Of a DNA stretch of 64,000 bases, positions 1-11,626 are shown in pieces (within the stretch, counting starts at the first letter, position 1; every line of letters begins with the position of its first letter). Both the position numbers and the translations under genes were made by a program. The stretch covers positions 112,374,877 through 112,438,876 of the forward strand of contig CM038049.1 in the NCBI GenBank assembly GCA_021397845.1. The letters are read 5' to 3'. The notes below the pieces were generated by a model. The model did not search any database and had not been told where the DNA came from. It saw only the letters and a program-made list of their open reading frames with translations. Source of the stretch: Areca catechu (taxonomy: Eukaryota; Streptophyta; Magnoliopsida; Arecales; Arecaceae).

Positions 1-297
1 ATATTACACTGAGCATATTAATCAATAATTAAGTTAATCATACCGGCCAGGTAAGTGGGAGAGTGGTGGGAGTCCCCCCGTTGCTTTCCTTAGACACCAA
101 TAAGAATTGGCCAGGTCAGTCAACGGAACCAATTAAAAACCACGTCCTCTTTACCGATCATGAACCACTTTTCCTAGACACCGAATGATAAACTAATCAT
201 ATTGATTATTTTTGCTTTTGGTATATGACACTACAACTTAATATGTTGTTAAAGAGGGCTTTATTAAAACAAAGCACATTCTAGCAAATATGTGCCA

Positions 298-640
298 TAG
301 TGTGCCATCATACTAGGACAACCATTTACCACATAATGGATCCACCATTATGCCAGGGAAACCTTATTTCAGTATGATGACTAGAAGGCTAAACATATCT
401 CTATGCAAATTAAGGTTTAAGTGAAAACCTTAATTAGTGGCATACTTCAAACATATATGCATAATTAACACAAAAATGTGATTAGTGTGTCATCATACTA
501 GGACAACCATTTACCACATAATGGATCCACCATTATGCCAGGGCAACCTTATTTCAGTATGATGACTAGATCTCTATGCATATCTCTACAACAATTAGGG
601 TTTGAGTGAAAACCCTAATTGGTGACATTATAACAAACAT
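298..640. repeat. Two-copy 185-bp direct repeat in the A1 leader
   Basis: Unit 1 starts at 298 and unit 2 at 483. Both read tagtgtgYcatcatactagg and continue nearly identically through an accompanying blockpair (a taaggttt/aaaccttaa-type inverted repeat that is present in each unit as aattaRggttt...aaaccYtaatt). Each unit can therefore fold into a small stem. Confidence 0.75.
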
Positions 641-712
641 ATATTACATCTCATGTTACTTTTATAAAAATGCATCTAAAATTCAGAATATATATTTTAA
701 TCTTAATAAGGA

Positions 713-725
713 GGCTCTGATACCA
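713..725 (-). other. Primer binding site of A1 (initiator Met tRNA type)
   Basis: ggctctgatacca is the reverse complement of TGGTATCAGAGCC, the site complementary to the 3' end of plant initiator methionine tRNA used by copia elements. One base separates it from the LTR end at 727. Confidence 0.85.
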
Positions 726-726
726 C

Positions 727-3085
727 TGTAGGGTTCGGTGGCAAGGCGGAATCATAGATTTCAAAAATTTTTATCTTAATGAAATCTTCACAAACCTTCA
801 ACCCAAAATCTCCTTAAAAGAATTAAAACATATAAGATGTTTATATAAGATTTAATCTCAAATCAAGATACTAACCTGTATCGCAAAATCCAAACTCTGA
901 ATCTCCACCAGGTGCCCAAATGTTCACCCTCCAATGGTGATCCACACAGAAAAACAATGAAGACAAAATTTCTATTTCTTGGTTCCTCTTCTTGAATTCT
1001 TTTTCAAGAATTCAATTCTTGGACCTTTAGGCTGAAATTTTCTTTCTTGAAAATTTCCTTTTCTTCCTTCTTTCCTCTTCTTGAATTTTCATCAAGAATT
1101 CCCTTTCTTGAATCCCTTTTCTTGAATTGAATTGGAAGAAAAAATTAAGACAGTCAAAGTCTTAATTCAAGAAAGAAAAGAAGAAAAGATCCTTTCCCTG
1201 TTCTTTCCTTTACCGTTCAAGACCTTCTTCTTATTATTGTTTAGGGTCAGAGTTTCGACAGAGGATACCTCTGTAAGGGAAACAATACCCAACAAGAACA
1301 AGAGGAAGGAGTATTCTGGAGAGGAAGTGAGGGAATTGGATCTCTGAACTATGTTGCGTGAAAACCCCCGAGAACCCCAACCCTATTTATAGATCTCAGA
1401 GGGGTGTCATCTCGAAACAACGCAACCCTCTGAAACCCCAGAGATCACGATCCCTCATTCCTCACGCGTCCCCTCAACCAAAAATCATGATTCTCCGATT
1501 TGATTTTCGTTTTTCCAACGAGGAGAACTCTCGGAAAAACTTTAGGAAGGATCGCGACTTTTGGAGACGGATTTGCGACCGAAAAGCGACGGATCTTTTT
1601 CTTAAATTTTTCTGGCCATCAGATCCAGATCCAAGGGCGCCAGACAAGGATCTGAAATGCTCCTCTTCAGAAATTTCTCCGACGTTTTTCCTTCTCACGC
1701 GTTTTAAGAGAAGTCCACGCGCGTGGACTTTCTTTCTTGGCGCGCGCGGGTGAGAGAAGGGAGGGGGCGGCTTGGAGAGAGGGTCTCAGTGAATTAAATT
1801 CACTTGGGTTCAGCCATGGGTTAGCCCAATGTCCTAAAAATTAAATTGGACCTTAATCTGGTTCAATTAGAACCCAATTAAGCCCAATTCGGAACCAAAT
1901 TCGAATCTGATTCGAATAGAAATTTGGTCTGCAACACATGCTAGTGTGTTTATCCTGCAAACATGATTTAATTCCAAATTAAATCCTTCATCAATTTTCT
2001 TTTGTGTGTGACCCATTGGGTTCCACACCTAGCCAGCAGTAGGTCCGAGTGCTATTTGACTTAATTCGGTTAGATCTCAACTAAGCCGATTTAGGTCAAC
2101 TCAAACTAGCTCGACTCGGTCAATTAGAATCTAATTCAAATTGACTGATTTGAATTACCATGACTCAATCATATACCTACAAGACAAGATTGACGTCTAG
2201 CAACGTATCATGTCTACCCGGAAGATGTGGAATTTTGGTGGAATTACCAAAATACCCTTCAGTGGTGAGTTACCGGGCAATTCAGTCCTTTGATCAACTT
2301 GCATCCCGAATATGATTATGAATATGGATATTTGTTAAATCCAATTTTCATATTCATCCCTAGCTCAATCTTTAAAATGATGATTCATTAATGAACCATT
2401 AGAAAATAACTCTAATGTTCATACTTTGATCAAAGGTTTCCTGAATCCATCATTTGAAATTAGCTGGATGCTATTCCCTCTTACTAGGGCTGATCAATTC
2501 CTTGTTGACCTACTCACAACCTTCATATACAATCCACCATAACCAGTATCACCTCGTGCATGACTCAGTGTCATGATTGACTGCGAACCAAAGTATGGAT
2601 TCATGTATATAAGGTACTATGGTAGTCTCAGGTCAAAGGACCACATGCACTACTCCCACTATGAGAATTATCTATTGACAAACAGATAAGGTTCCATTAG
2701 ATATTCTCAATCTGGATCAATTCAGTGAACTCATTCTCCAATGAACACTCACATCCTAGTATTAGTGTCAAACACAAGTGACTGTGAGATCAGTCACCCT
2801 TATTACAAAACATATATAGGATGTGCTGGTCTTGCCGGAAACATTGATCCCCAACTCAATGTCCCATCGACCAGGAATATTTTAGATTAGGGTTTTAAGG
2901 CTTTAGGTCTCACTGGTATGATCTCATCATAACCCTAGAACCATAGCCCTAATCTATGGGGTTCATCATAAAATCAAAAAGACACAGCAAATGATGAAAA
3001 TAATGCCTTTATAAAATGTCAATTCATTGATTTTGGGATCAAAATTACAATATTTCAATTGGCTTTCAGGGCACAATCTTTCACA
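727..3085 (-). repeat. LTR of copia element A1
   Basis: On the plus strand it opens with TGTAGGG next to the PBS, so this is the 5' LTR of a minus-strand element. The other edge is placed near 3085 (..tttcaca) because homology to LTR A2 fades and the sequence type changes there; that edge is approximate. Blocks such as the one around gattgacgtctagcaacgt (about 2188) recur in A2 near 22196. Plus- and minus-strand ORFs around 1132-1753 inside it have no family resemblance and are treated as chance. Confidence 0.65.
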
Positions 3086-4582
3086 GAGCATATTCCTAAA
3101 TCAGGGCATCCATGATTCCAAAGGTCCCTCTACATCATAGCCCAAAGAAATTAAGTCCAAGTTCCAAGCCCAAGCCCTAAAGAAGCAAGATTCTATGGAA
3201 TATTCCTGCTACCATGCTACCATGCCACCCCAGCTTCCAAAGGCCCAAGCCCATGCACCCAAACCCCTTTGGGCCAGCCCCTTGCTGCCCCTAGAAGCCC
3301 AACACGTCCTCCTAGGCATCTTTGGAGTGTTGACCAAGTCCAAGAGGTGTCCTTGAGTGGAATAGTCAAAGCATGAAGGAAAAAGGAGAAGACTAGGTCA
3401 ATTCCTAACCTAATGGAGATTTGTTTTTCTAACCTAGCTAGGAAAGGACTTGTATTCCAATTTAGAAGAGAACTTGTAACCCAAGTATAAGCATGGTTAG
3501 TGAGGGCATGGGAACTCTATAAATACCCCATCCCTCCTCCTCTTGTAATCAACTTTTATTCATGATATCAAAACCCTGGTGAATTTATTTTGAGCTTGCA
3601 AGCTTGTATTACTTTGTTTTTTTGGTTCTTTGGTTTGTGTTTGTGTTTCCTTGCTGCCCTAACATCCTTCCGCACCCTAACTCACTGCCATCCAAGCCTT
3701 CACACGTCCAAGAAGGAGTGCCCTAGGCCACCAAGCAAGGAAATCTTCAACAAGCTTCAAGTCGCCCCGCTTCTAAATCCTGACCTGATTCCTTCTAAAC
3801 TTAATCCCCTTTCTTTTTCTTACTTGCTATTTTGATCGACCCTTAACATTTTTCAGGATCCCCGAGGTGTTTCACCTTCCCAGAGGAGGCTTTCCTTGCA
3901 TCCAGAACCATCCAAATCAACCATCTAATCAAGGGAACCGAACTTCATCATCCAAACTCCAATCAGAGTGCTGTGTGATCTCTTCATCGGAAGTCCTTCA
4001 AATCACTAATTGGTAACATCCTTCCCTTCTTTTAATTTCTGATTTGATGAAGATAAGCTATCCTAATCCAAGAGTTTCTCAATTCTCGGGTCCTGGAATT
4101 TATTATTTTGCATTATTTTGCCTGCGATACGATGATTCTATACATTGCTCTTCTTCTTGCTAGTTCTTACTTTTATTTAGAAATTTAGCTTACAAACTAA
4201 ATTATAAAAATCACAAAAAAATTATTTTACTATTTTTCCTGCATGTTTAGCAATTTTAGAGTCATCCCGCATCACTCTGACTCCTAGATGTGGCCTGGTG
4301 GAACTCTAAAATAGGGTAGCTCTCTTGTACAAAAATTGGACTGGACTCATAACTGAAGTACAGTACTCGATATTTTGACTAGGGTTGAGGGTTGAGACAA
4401 ATCAACTAACCTTAACTTATTACAGGACTCAATCTTAATTGATTACAAAATTGTGATACATGACTAAGGTTCTAAAATTAAAACCCTAATCAATAAACCA
4501 TATAGGATCCAGTGATCTATGTCTGATCCTGGTGTCCCCACCACTAGCTTGATTAGGTTGGATTGAATTCTCTTTTGAACTG
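3086..4582. other. Noncoding LTR-like sequence, family uncertain
   Basis: No convincing gene. It has a good plus-strand TATA box (TATAAATA, 3518-3525) followed by a pyrimidine-rich leader, which looks like LTR promoter DNA. In the minus direction from 4596 it begins TGGTGCGGGCACCA, the LTR start of the chromodomain elements G1 and G2, so part of it may instead be a minus-strand LTR of a related element. I cannot fix its edges. Confidence 0.35.
3518..3525 (+). promoter_or_regulatory. TATA box candidate
   Basis: TATAAATA in a GC-balanced setting, about 35 bases before a TC-rich tract. It is consistent with an LTR promoter on the plus strand; no transcript evidence is available. Confidence 0.4.
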
Positions 4583-4596
4583 TGGTGCCCGCACCA
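4583..4596 (-). repeat. Copy of the 14-bp chromovirus LTR terminus
   Basis: tggtgcccgcacca is the reverse complement of the 14-bp sequence that starts every LTR of G1 and G2 (39686, 44943, and minus strand at 54449 and 59729). Here it directly abuts an RNase H reading frame, which suggests the rest of pol was deleted up to a 3' LTR. Confidence 0.6.
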
Positions 4597-5494
4597 CCGA
4601 CGGCTAAGAGCATCAGCAACTTAGTTTTTGATGCCAGCACAGTATTTCAACACAAAAGTGTATGCTTGAAGATACTCTACCCACTTCCCGTGCCTGGGGT
4701 TTAACTTCTTTTGAGAATTAAGAAATCGAAATGCTTCATGATCTGATGAATAAAGTATGAACTCCTGTGGTTCAAGATAATATCTCAAATACATCAAGGC
4801 TTGAACTACCGCGTATGATTCCTTATCATAAGTTGAATACCTAAGTTTGGCCTTATTCAACTTTTCATTGAAAAATGCCACTAGATGATTTTCCTGACTC
4901 AAGACTCCTCCAATCCCTACTCGAGAGGCATCACAAGCAACTTCAAATACCTTTGAAAAGTTTGGTAATCTCAAAATGGGTGCTTGGATCATTCTCTCTT
5001 TTATTTCTAGGAAGGCTCTATCAATAGCTTTGGTCCACTCAAAGGTTCCCTTCCTAATGCAATCGATAATGGGTGCGACGATCGTACTAAATCCTTGAAT
5101 GAATCTCCTATAGAAGGTGGCAAGGCCATGGAAACTATGAACATCGGGTATGCTTTTAGGGACGGGCCACTCAACTATGGACTTAACCTTCCTAGGTTGG
5201 CGACACTCCTTCTGGGGTAATGACAAAACCTAGAAAAATGACTCGATTGGTCATGAAGCTACATTTCTTCATGTTGGCATAAAGGCTTTCTTTCCTATTT
5301 GCTTGGCATACTTGGTGGAGATGGTCTTAATGGTCTTCCTTAGTCCTACTATATATCAGGATTAAAGTACACTACATCAAACTTCTCAATGAATGATCGT
5401 GGGACTTGGATCATGATCCTCATGAAGGTGCTAGGGGCATTGGAAAGACCAAAAGGCATCACTTACTATTCATACAAGCTATCCTTAGTTGCTC
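4597..5494 (-). pseudogene. Ty3/gypsy chromovirus pol fragment (RT thumb and RNase H)
   Basis: An open frame at 4621-5226 shows the gypsy RT connection and RNase H: FHGLATFYRRFI near the N-terminus, CDASRVGIGGVLSQ (RNase H start), then YSTYDKESYAVVQAL and RHGKWVEYLQ. Just before the left edge it continues KVADALSRR, the usual end of this RNase H. Going right, decayed RT follows, including a MPFGLSNAPSTFMR-like stretch near 5400-5455, and homology ends near 5494 with a SLYE motif. The palm and fingers with the YVDD centre are largely lost, and gag, protease and integrase are absent. It is a dead fragment, closest by eye to chromoviruses of the CRM/Reina type. Confidence 0.8.
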
Positions 5495-6494
5495 AAGTGT
5501 TGACTCATGAATATGAAGTGTGGACTCAAGTGTCGACTCACCAGAAAAAGTGTTGATGCACTAGAACACTCTAAAGAGTTTCAAAAAATTTTTTTGACTT
5601 AGTGTTGACTCAAGTGTCAACACATGAGTTGACTCATGACTTGAAGTATCGACACTTGCAGGTTTGAATAAATAGTAATGGCTAGTTTTTTAAAGCATAG
5701 ATTTGGTATTTTTTGTGTCTAACGACTATTTTCTCCTCTCTAATAGTCATAAACGGTCATTTAAGGCTTGGAAAGGTATTTAAAATAGACCAAATACAAG
5801 AGAAAGTGAACTAATGAGGATTTATTGAAGAACTAATTGAGCATTCAATAGTTTTGAGTGAAGTTGAGCCTTCAAGCATTCAAGAGCATTCAAGTTCAAC
5901 TCTCAAGCATTGATTAAGGTTTCAACAACTTAGAGATAAGTTTCTCAACAACAACCAAAGAGCTTCAAAGAGATATTTGCTTTTATTTTGAAAGCTTATT
6001 GTACTCTTACATTATACTTGATTTATCTTGTTATTCCTAGTTTCAAGTAAATTGAAACTAGTACTTGGATTGTTAGTGAGTCTTGTTTTAGAAACTAACT
6101 AGGTTATTGGTGAGCCTTGTGAAAACCAACTAGGTTGTTGATGAGCCTTATGAAAACTAACTAGGTTTTTAGTTAGCCTTGTGAAAACCAAAGGAATTTT
6201 GATTAGTGAGCCCGGGAAAACTAATCTATTGTAATCAAGGAAGGATTATAGTGAAATAGCTAAGTAGACCTTGGGAAGTGGACGTAGGTTTTTTGTATGC
6301 ACCGAACCACTATAAATTCTTGTATTTGTGATTGCTTATCTTTCTTTTCTTGCATTTACATTATTACTTCTGCTGCATACTTTTGTTGAGCATATAAATA
6401 CTTGCAAATACTCTAGCACTTGTTTTAATCTTTGTAAAAAGTTTTTGAAACCCAATTCACTCCCCCTCTTGGGTTGCTTTAGCAGGGCAATACA
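5495..6494 (+). repeat. 5'-truncated Sirevirus LTR (S1)
   Basis: It shares the layout of the S2 LTR: degenerate GTGTCGACAC palindromes at 5495-5665, repeated gtgaGCCttgtgaaaaccaactagg motifs, the promoter block accgaaccacTATAAA, a cccaattcactccccctcttggg tract and a gggcaa(ta)ca end. It lacks the first 270 or so bases of a full LTR, so its left edge falls at the palindrome cluster. No PBS or Sirevirus gag follows; a MULE fragment does. Confidence 0.75.
6305..6316 (+). promoter_or_regulatory. Conserved Sirevirus LTR TATA region (S1)
   Basis: aaccacTATAAA occurs at the same relative place in the four Sirevirus LTR copies of this window (also ending 12322, 21851 and 26390), although the flanks have diverged. 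This points to the core promoter. Confidence 0.6.
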
Positions 6495-6539
6495 ATAGTC
6501 CTCAAGTAAATGCTACTTTCTCATATATCGAGGATCACA

Positions 6540-7209
6540 TTCGTACAATGAAAAGTGATGTGCTAGAGAGTGTCATCAGGAATTCTTCATAGTACACGGT
6601 TGATAGTGATACAATGCATGCAAATAATGAGCTTTTTAATCAAGATGATATTCTTCATGAGGATGATGTTAATTGTGAAGGTCAGGAAGCTGACCCTTCT
6701 CATGCTGGACAAAGTGCACATGACATAACTATACCAAACTATACTGATTTGAGGCTCCATCTACAACATTCACTCACTTCAATTGGGAAGTTGCTAATGT
6801 CTTGATGTACTATTCCCTTCAAGAACCATCATTTAACTAGAAAAGTGGTCAGGAGTTATGCAAAGGACTTTGTTTTGCGGACAAGGTTAAATTACAAAGT
6901 ATTGTAAAGTAGTATTCAATTGATAGACACCATGAATTCAAGGTTACTGAGTCAACTCCAAATTTATGGGCTGTGAAATGCAAGTATAAAAATTCTGGAT
7001 GTCAATGGAAGCTCAGAGTAATTAAACAAAATGATTACTTCAAGATATCACATTATTATGGTCCCCATACAGGCATATTTGAAGTGATGTCTCAGGATCA
7101 TTCTGGATTATACTCTACTTTAATTATCAATAAAATATGTGATGTAGTGAAAGAAGTATCTACAATTGCTATTGCAGAACTTAGTGCAATATGCACCTCA
7201 AAGGGTTAG
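6540..7209 (+). pseudogene. Mutator-like (MULE) transposase N-terminal fragment
   Basis: The segment at 6973-7205 reads KCKYKNSGCQWKLRV, then YFKISHYYGPHT. This is the cysteine/histidine pattern (C-x-C..C-W-K-L-R, ..H-T) of the MuDR-type DNA-binding domain that precedes plant MULE transposases. Upstream decayed pieces (an acidic stretch at 6614-6790 and a short frame ending near 6905) fit the region before that domain. The catalytic domain and terminal inverted repeats are missing. It may have been a MULE or a domesticated relative; only a fragment remains. Confidence 0.65.
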
Positions 7210-9721
7210 GGTGGTGATTGAGATGGTGTTTATCCGTCATCTGACTAGGGTGAGGGAGAATGTCTCCTTACCTGCTTGGGGCTCTCAAGCATGCTTTGAC
7301 AAGTGTATCGCTCTTGCTTGGGATACCATGGGAGGGAGGTTGCTAATTTTCCAAGTGCAACATCCTCGGTGCTGCTTGACTATGATGTGGCATTTCCTAG
7401 ACTATTTTTTTTAGAGGGGTCTTTAGCATGGCCTGGTCCTAATGCTGAATCATCCAAACCATAGCCGCAAGGGCCTAGATTTATTAGAAAAGTTGGTCGA
7501 GGCAATCGGGCTTCGACCAAACCTCCTGGTGGGTATCACCAAGCTGGGATTTTGGGGGGTGATCTCTAATAGGTGGATTAGTTGGCTTGGATGCGATGGC
7601 ACTAGAGCATTGAATGGACAAACCTTTGGGTGGTATGAAGGTCCTGCTCTATGTTTCTTCTAGAAAGTGAGCCTGAACCCTTCCTCTAGTGCCATCTATT
7701 ATCATTGCTTCCTGCTTGGATGTCAAAAGTTGCTAGAGAGGTGGCACTCATAAGCTATACCTACATGAAAGTTTTTGCCTAAGGTTGCTCTAGTGAGGAC
7801 CATCTGACATTCAAGTCAAGGCACAGGCAACAGATGGAAGAAAGAAGGAGTGGGGACCCGAGAGATAGCTTGTCATTGTTGACATACCTTCGGGGTTCCT
7901 ATGGAGCCCCTTTTTATATGCAAGAGGCAAGAACAATTTTAGGATGAAAAGCTCTAAGTGGATTTAGTGAAAAGTAACAGGGCTGAAGATCGTATCATGT
8001 AGGCTATCAAGGAATCTTTCCATTCATACAGAAACTCTACTCCCTTTTAATTGAGACTTTATCTTTTATGCGGAATTGATCATATTTCTTAATGACAATG
8101 TTGATCACTACATAGGACCAATTGCGCCACCCTTAATTGCAAATATATGATGGTGATTAGCAATTAAGGGTGTGATATAGTCTTTTGGTCATGTGGTATG
8201 GTGTGTAGAGATGAGCATCAGTCATGTGAACCTTTGAATTGCCCAAGGGAGTGTTGCCTAAGAGTTCTTATTTTCCATCAGACATAAGGATCTAGGGTTG
8301 GCCTTATATGCCCTTATCGATACCGAGGGTCAGTCAGGCTGAGCGACTCAAGGCATGATTCTGCCCTACCCGAAGGTTGATGGGTCATGGTTGTCAAAGG
8401 TGTGGGTCGGCCACACAACCTTAGGATACCCCCTACATCATTAATAAAGAAAAATATTATGGATTGTTTTGGATCCCTAAAATCATATTACAATATTAGC
8501 AAAGAAGGAAAAATAAGAGAGAGAAAGAAGGCTTCATTATCCTTATTTCAATTTTATTTGATACATTTCAGGGATTATTTATACTAGTATACAAACTCCA
8601 TATAATGAAAATAATAATAACTAAAACAAAGTCATGCTAACAAAGAAAAATGATACAGAATCATGAAAAATATTATGGATTGTCATGTGATCCTTAAAAT
8701 CATGTGATCATCAAGAATCATGTAATCACCTAAAATCATGCTAACAATGTTATTCATTAAAATTATAAAATAACTCATATGAAAAAAAGCTAATATATCT
8801 TTATGTATTTTTTGAATTTAAAATTAAAACTCATTCAGATTTAGGATGGATTTGAAATTGGTCCCTATGTTTTTAAAATTTCTCCCTTCGGTACTCACTA
8901 GTGGAATCTGATTATATATATTATTATTAATTTTTTTAAGGAAATTGATCATAGATACAACTCTCTTCAACATAACCTAATCCCTTTTATTTAGTCAACC
9001 TATCCCAATCTGATCTGACTTGGGTATTGATTGGGTGGGTATGGATATGAAATTTTTAATTACATGATGAGTTTGGATATTAACCAACCTAACTTCTAAT
9101 ATACCTACTATCAGAACCTAATTATATATTATATATAATAATTTTTTATTATTTTTTTGTAATTTATTAACTTTTTATAATAAATTTATAATAAATTTAT
9201 AATAATAGTAAAAAATATTTATAGAAATATATAATAAGGATTTGAATTCCAAGTTTTTGGATGGCCTAATAATTACCTTAACCAATAAGCCATGATTATT
9301 TATAGTTAAATTAATTGATAATTTATTTATTTAAACTTATATATATAAATGCCCAACACAAAATCCTAGTCATCGAGCTTCCCTATTTAGTTGCTCCAAG
9401 TTGCCCACCCAATTGAAACACCTGAGGATGTAAGAAATAAAGGAAATCCAAGGAAAAATATAGGAAAAATCAATGAAAACAAAAAAAAGATGGAACAATT
9501 AGAAGGTAAGACTTTTTTTCCCACATAAAGTGATCCTTTTTTTTTTTTTGCTTCATTTTCTTTTCATTTCATCTCTATTTTGGAGATTTGTGGTGAAGGA
9601 GAGCACTTGAGAAAGATTGAAGGGCGAGGGAAGGCCATTGATGGAGGGGAGTTAGATGAGGAGGTGGAGGAAGGTGAGGAAGGAGAGGGGGAGGGGTCGT
9701 TGGTGATAGAAATTCTTCCAG
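7210..9721. other. AT-rich intergenic DNA without recognisable genes
   Basis: Short ORFs here (7166-7414, 7442-7663, 8387-8587) show no family signature. Present are a 13-bp perfect inverted repeat at 8128-8172, a long A/T tract region at 8930-9350, and two partial repeats of an aaaaatattatggattgt block (about 8451 and 8666). A purine-rich stretch lies at 9590-9710. I see no transposon ends I can define. Confidence 0.5.
8128..8172. repeat. Perfect 13-bp inverted repeat (hairpin)
   Basis: CACCCTTAATTGC at 8128-8140 and its exact reverse complement GCAATTAAGGGTG at 8160-8172 are separated by 19 bases. It could be the core of a tiny MITE remnant or a chance hairpin; no TSD is evident. Confidence 0.6.
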
Positions 9722-11029
9722 GGTGCCGAGAATCATGCAGCATGCAGAAGTGAATTTCAAAACAAAAATTCAAAGCATGAAACCCTAATTGGCTAGAAAA
9801 CCCAATTCCCAGGAATCCCTCATGCAATACCAATTAATGAAACATAAATGGAGTCAAAAAAACATACATGGATCACTGAAATCCAATCCTTTCCATGAGG
9901 CTCACAAGTGCAAGCCCTCCAATGGGGATCCACACAGGAATCAAACCTAGGAACCTCTCCCTTGTAGGTTGCTTGATCAATTGGGACTCTTCCGATGGAC
10001 TTTCTTCCTTTGGCCGCCTCTCCTTCCTTGCTTAAACCTTCTTCCTCCAGTAAAGCACTCTAAGCCCTCTCCAAAATCTCTCTTCTCTCTTTCTATCACT
10101 TCTTAATTCTCTTCCTAAACCCTTGTTTTAAAATGGTAAACTTGTCTTAAAGGAAGACCTATGTCCTAACAAGGGAAGGAAGAGACAAGGTGGATAGATA
10201 TAAGAGTGTAAGAAAAAAACCAAAATATGATACCATCGAAACAAATACTGATGGCTATTTATAGGAAAGGGGGAGGTGCCAGATAAGCCTTCTCATTAGC
10301 CTTAGATATGTCTAAACACAGATCAAATAAGACCCTTCACTAGGAAGAAGTCTTATCTTGAAACACCATGTCCCTTTATGCGCCAACCGCCTAATTCAAG
10401 TCCCTTCAATTTTTTATCTGACTTTTTCCTTTGCCACTTGGCATTTTTGGATAAAATGAAGCCAAAGATGTGACTAATGAATGAGAAGCATCGGTGATTC
10501 AAAAGGACTTAAAGCAGAAGGACTCTGCTTACTTGAATTAGCGCCAAAGTGAAGAGACGCGACACTTCACTTTGTGCCAACTTCTCCATGCCATATGATA
10601 CCTTTGACCTAGTCAAAGTATATGCAATATGGGTATCATATGAAAGGGTATTAATTCTACTTTCCAACCATATAACTTGTTTCAGATTGGAGGTCAATTG
10701 GTCCTTGTGCACCCTTTTGAATACAGAGGTGTCACTTAGGCATTAAGAGTCCCATGCCTTTTGGACTCTTCATATATGGCGCATAAAATATCCAAAAAAT
10801 ATCAGATAAAATCTGATAAATTCTTTCCACATAGGACTCAACCCATTCTAGGTCTCCTATAAATTGGTTATTGATTTAGCAACATTTCAGATCCAATTCA
10901 ATTAGGTTAGGAGATTAGGTCAGCCTATACATGCTAGTATACAATCTAGCTAACCAATTAGGATCCCTTGACCCTACTTAAATGTCAATTAAGTTCCTAG
11001 GCCGACTCCCTAATGTGTGTGACCCTTTG
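9722..11029 (-). repeat. LTR A2, first part (split by S2)
   Basis: Diverged relative of LTR A1 in the same orientation: ccctccaatggRgatccacacag and the tgtgtgacc..tgg block align with A1 at about 928 and 2016. The left edge is estimated at a TG near 9722. No PBS is seen to the left, so this may be a solo or truncated LTR. The sequence stops at 11029 at the S2 insertion and resumes at 22027 with gatttcacatctagcc, matching A1's ggttccacacctagcc. Confidence 0.6.
11025..11029 (+). other. Target-site duplication of S2 (left)
   Basis: CTTTG immediately before the left LTR; the same five bases follow the right LTR at 22022-22026. Confidence 0.9.
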
Positions 11030-11307
11030 TGTTGGCTCCACCCAGTGATTTTGATGAATAACAAAACATTGAGTGCATATTGTATTCTAATGAGGATTTC
11101 AAGTTATGAGTTTTCAGGATTAAAGCACCTCAAAATCTCAAAAACTTATGGTTTATGGCACGCAATGGCACGAAGCAATTCTCACGAATCTGGACATCCT
11201 CTTCATTGAGAAAGGGCATAAAATATTTAAATATTATGTGTTTATGATTATTAGAATTATATTTATGTTTACGAGGCATTCACACTTGAGTCTGAGATTT
11301 TTCAGTC

Positions 11308-11626
11308 TCAAGTGTCGACACCTTGACAGTCAAGTGTCGACACTTCAGCATTTGGCACAGACAAAAATCCTTGGCATGCCAAGTGTTGACACCTATATCC
11401 AAGTGTCGACACCAAGTATCGACACTTAGGTTCTAAGTGTCAACTCAAGGCCTGAGAATTTTGAAAAAATACAGAACTTTGTAATATTGAGGATTTTTGT
11501 GTCAAGTGTCGACACCTGTGCATTAAGTGTCGACACTTGAACATTCAAGTGTCGATACCCAGAGATCAAGTGTCGACACCTGACAGCCAAGTGTCGACAG
11601 CTGACAGCCAAGTGTCGACACTTGCA
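11308..11626. repeat. Palindrome cluster in the S2 5' LTR
   Basis: About eleven copies of (C)AAGTGTCGACAC(TTG), a 10-bp perfect palindrome GTGTCGACAC with variable flanks, are packed in 320 bp. Some copies are mutated (gtgttgacac, gtatcgacac). The 3' LTR has the same cluster minus one unit. Confidence 0.9.

Larger units (their letters stand above)
1..726 (-). mobile_element. Internal 5' leader of copia element A1 (truncated by window edge)
   Basis: This is noncoding leader between the primer binding site and a gag gene that would lie to the left of the window. It is assigned by its position next to the PBS at 713-725 and the LTR that follows. Short blocks such as ggccaggtaagtg recur in the leader of the K-left copia element near 29530, so the two are related. 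It contains a 185-bp direct duplication and no ORF of interest. Confidence 0.6.

Noticed and set aside
713..725. tRNA gene at the gctctgatacca matches
   Set aside because: Only the 3'-end complement is present, at LTR edges; there is no cloverleaf.
1132..1753. ORFs of 71-131 codons as possible host genes
   Set aside because: They lie inside LTR A1, have no conserved motif and overlap ORFs on the other strand.
7210..8000. Remnant host gene (ORFs 7166-7414 and 7442-7663)
   Set aside because: No domain, no codon continuity and no splice pattern I could defend.
11308..11626. CRISPR-like or transcription-factor operator array
   Set aside because: Spacing is irregular and the motif is part of a Sirevirus LTR present twice; palindrome clusters are a known trait of such LTRs.
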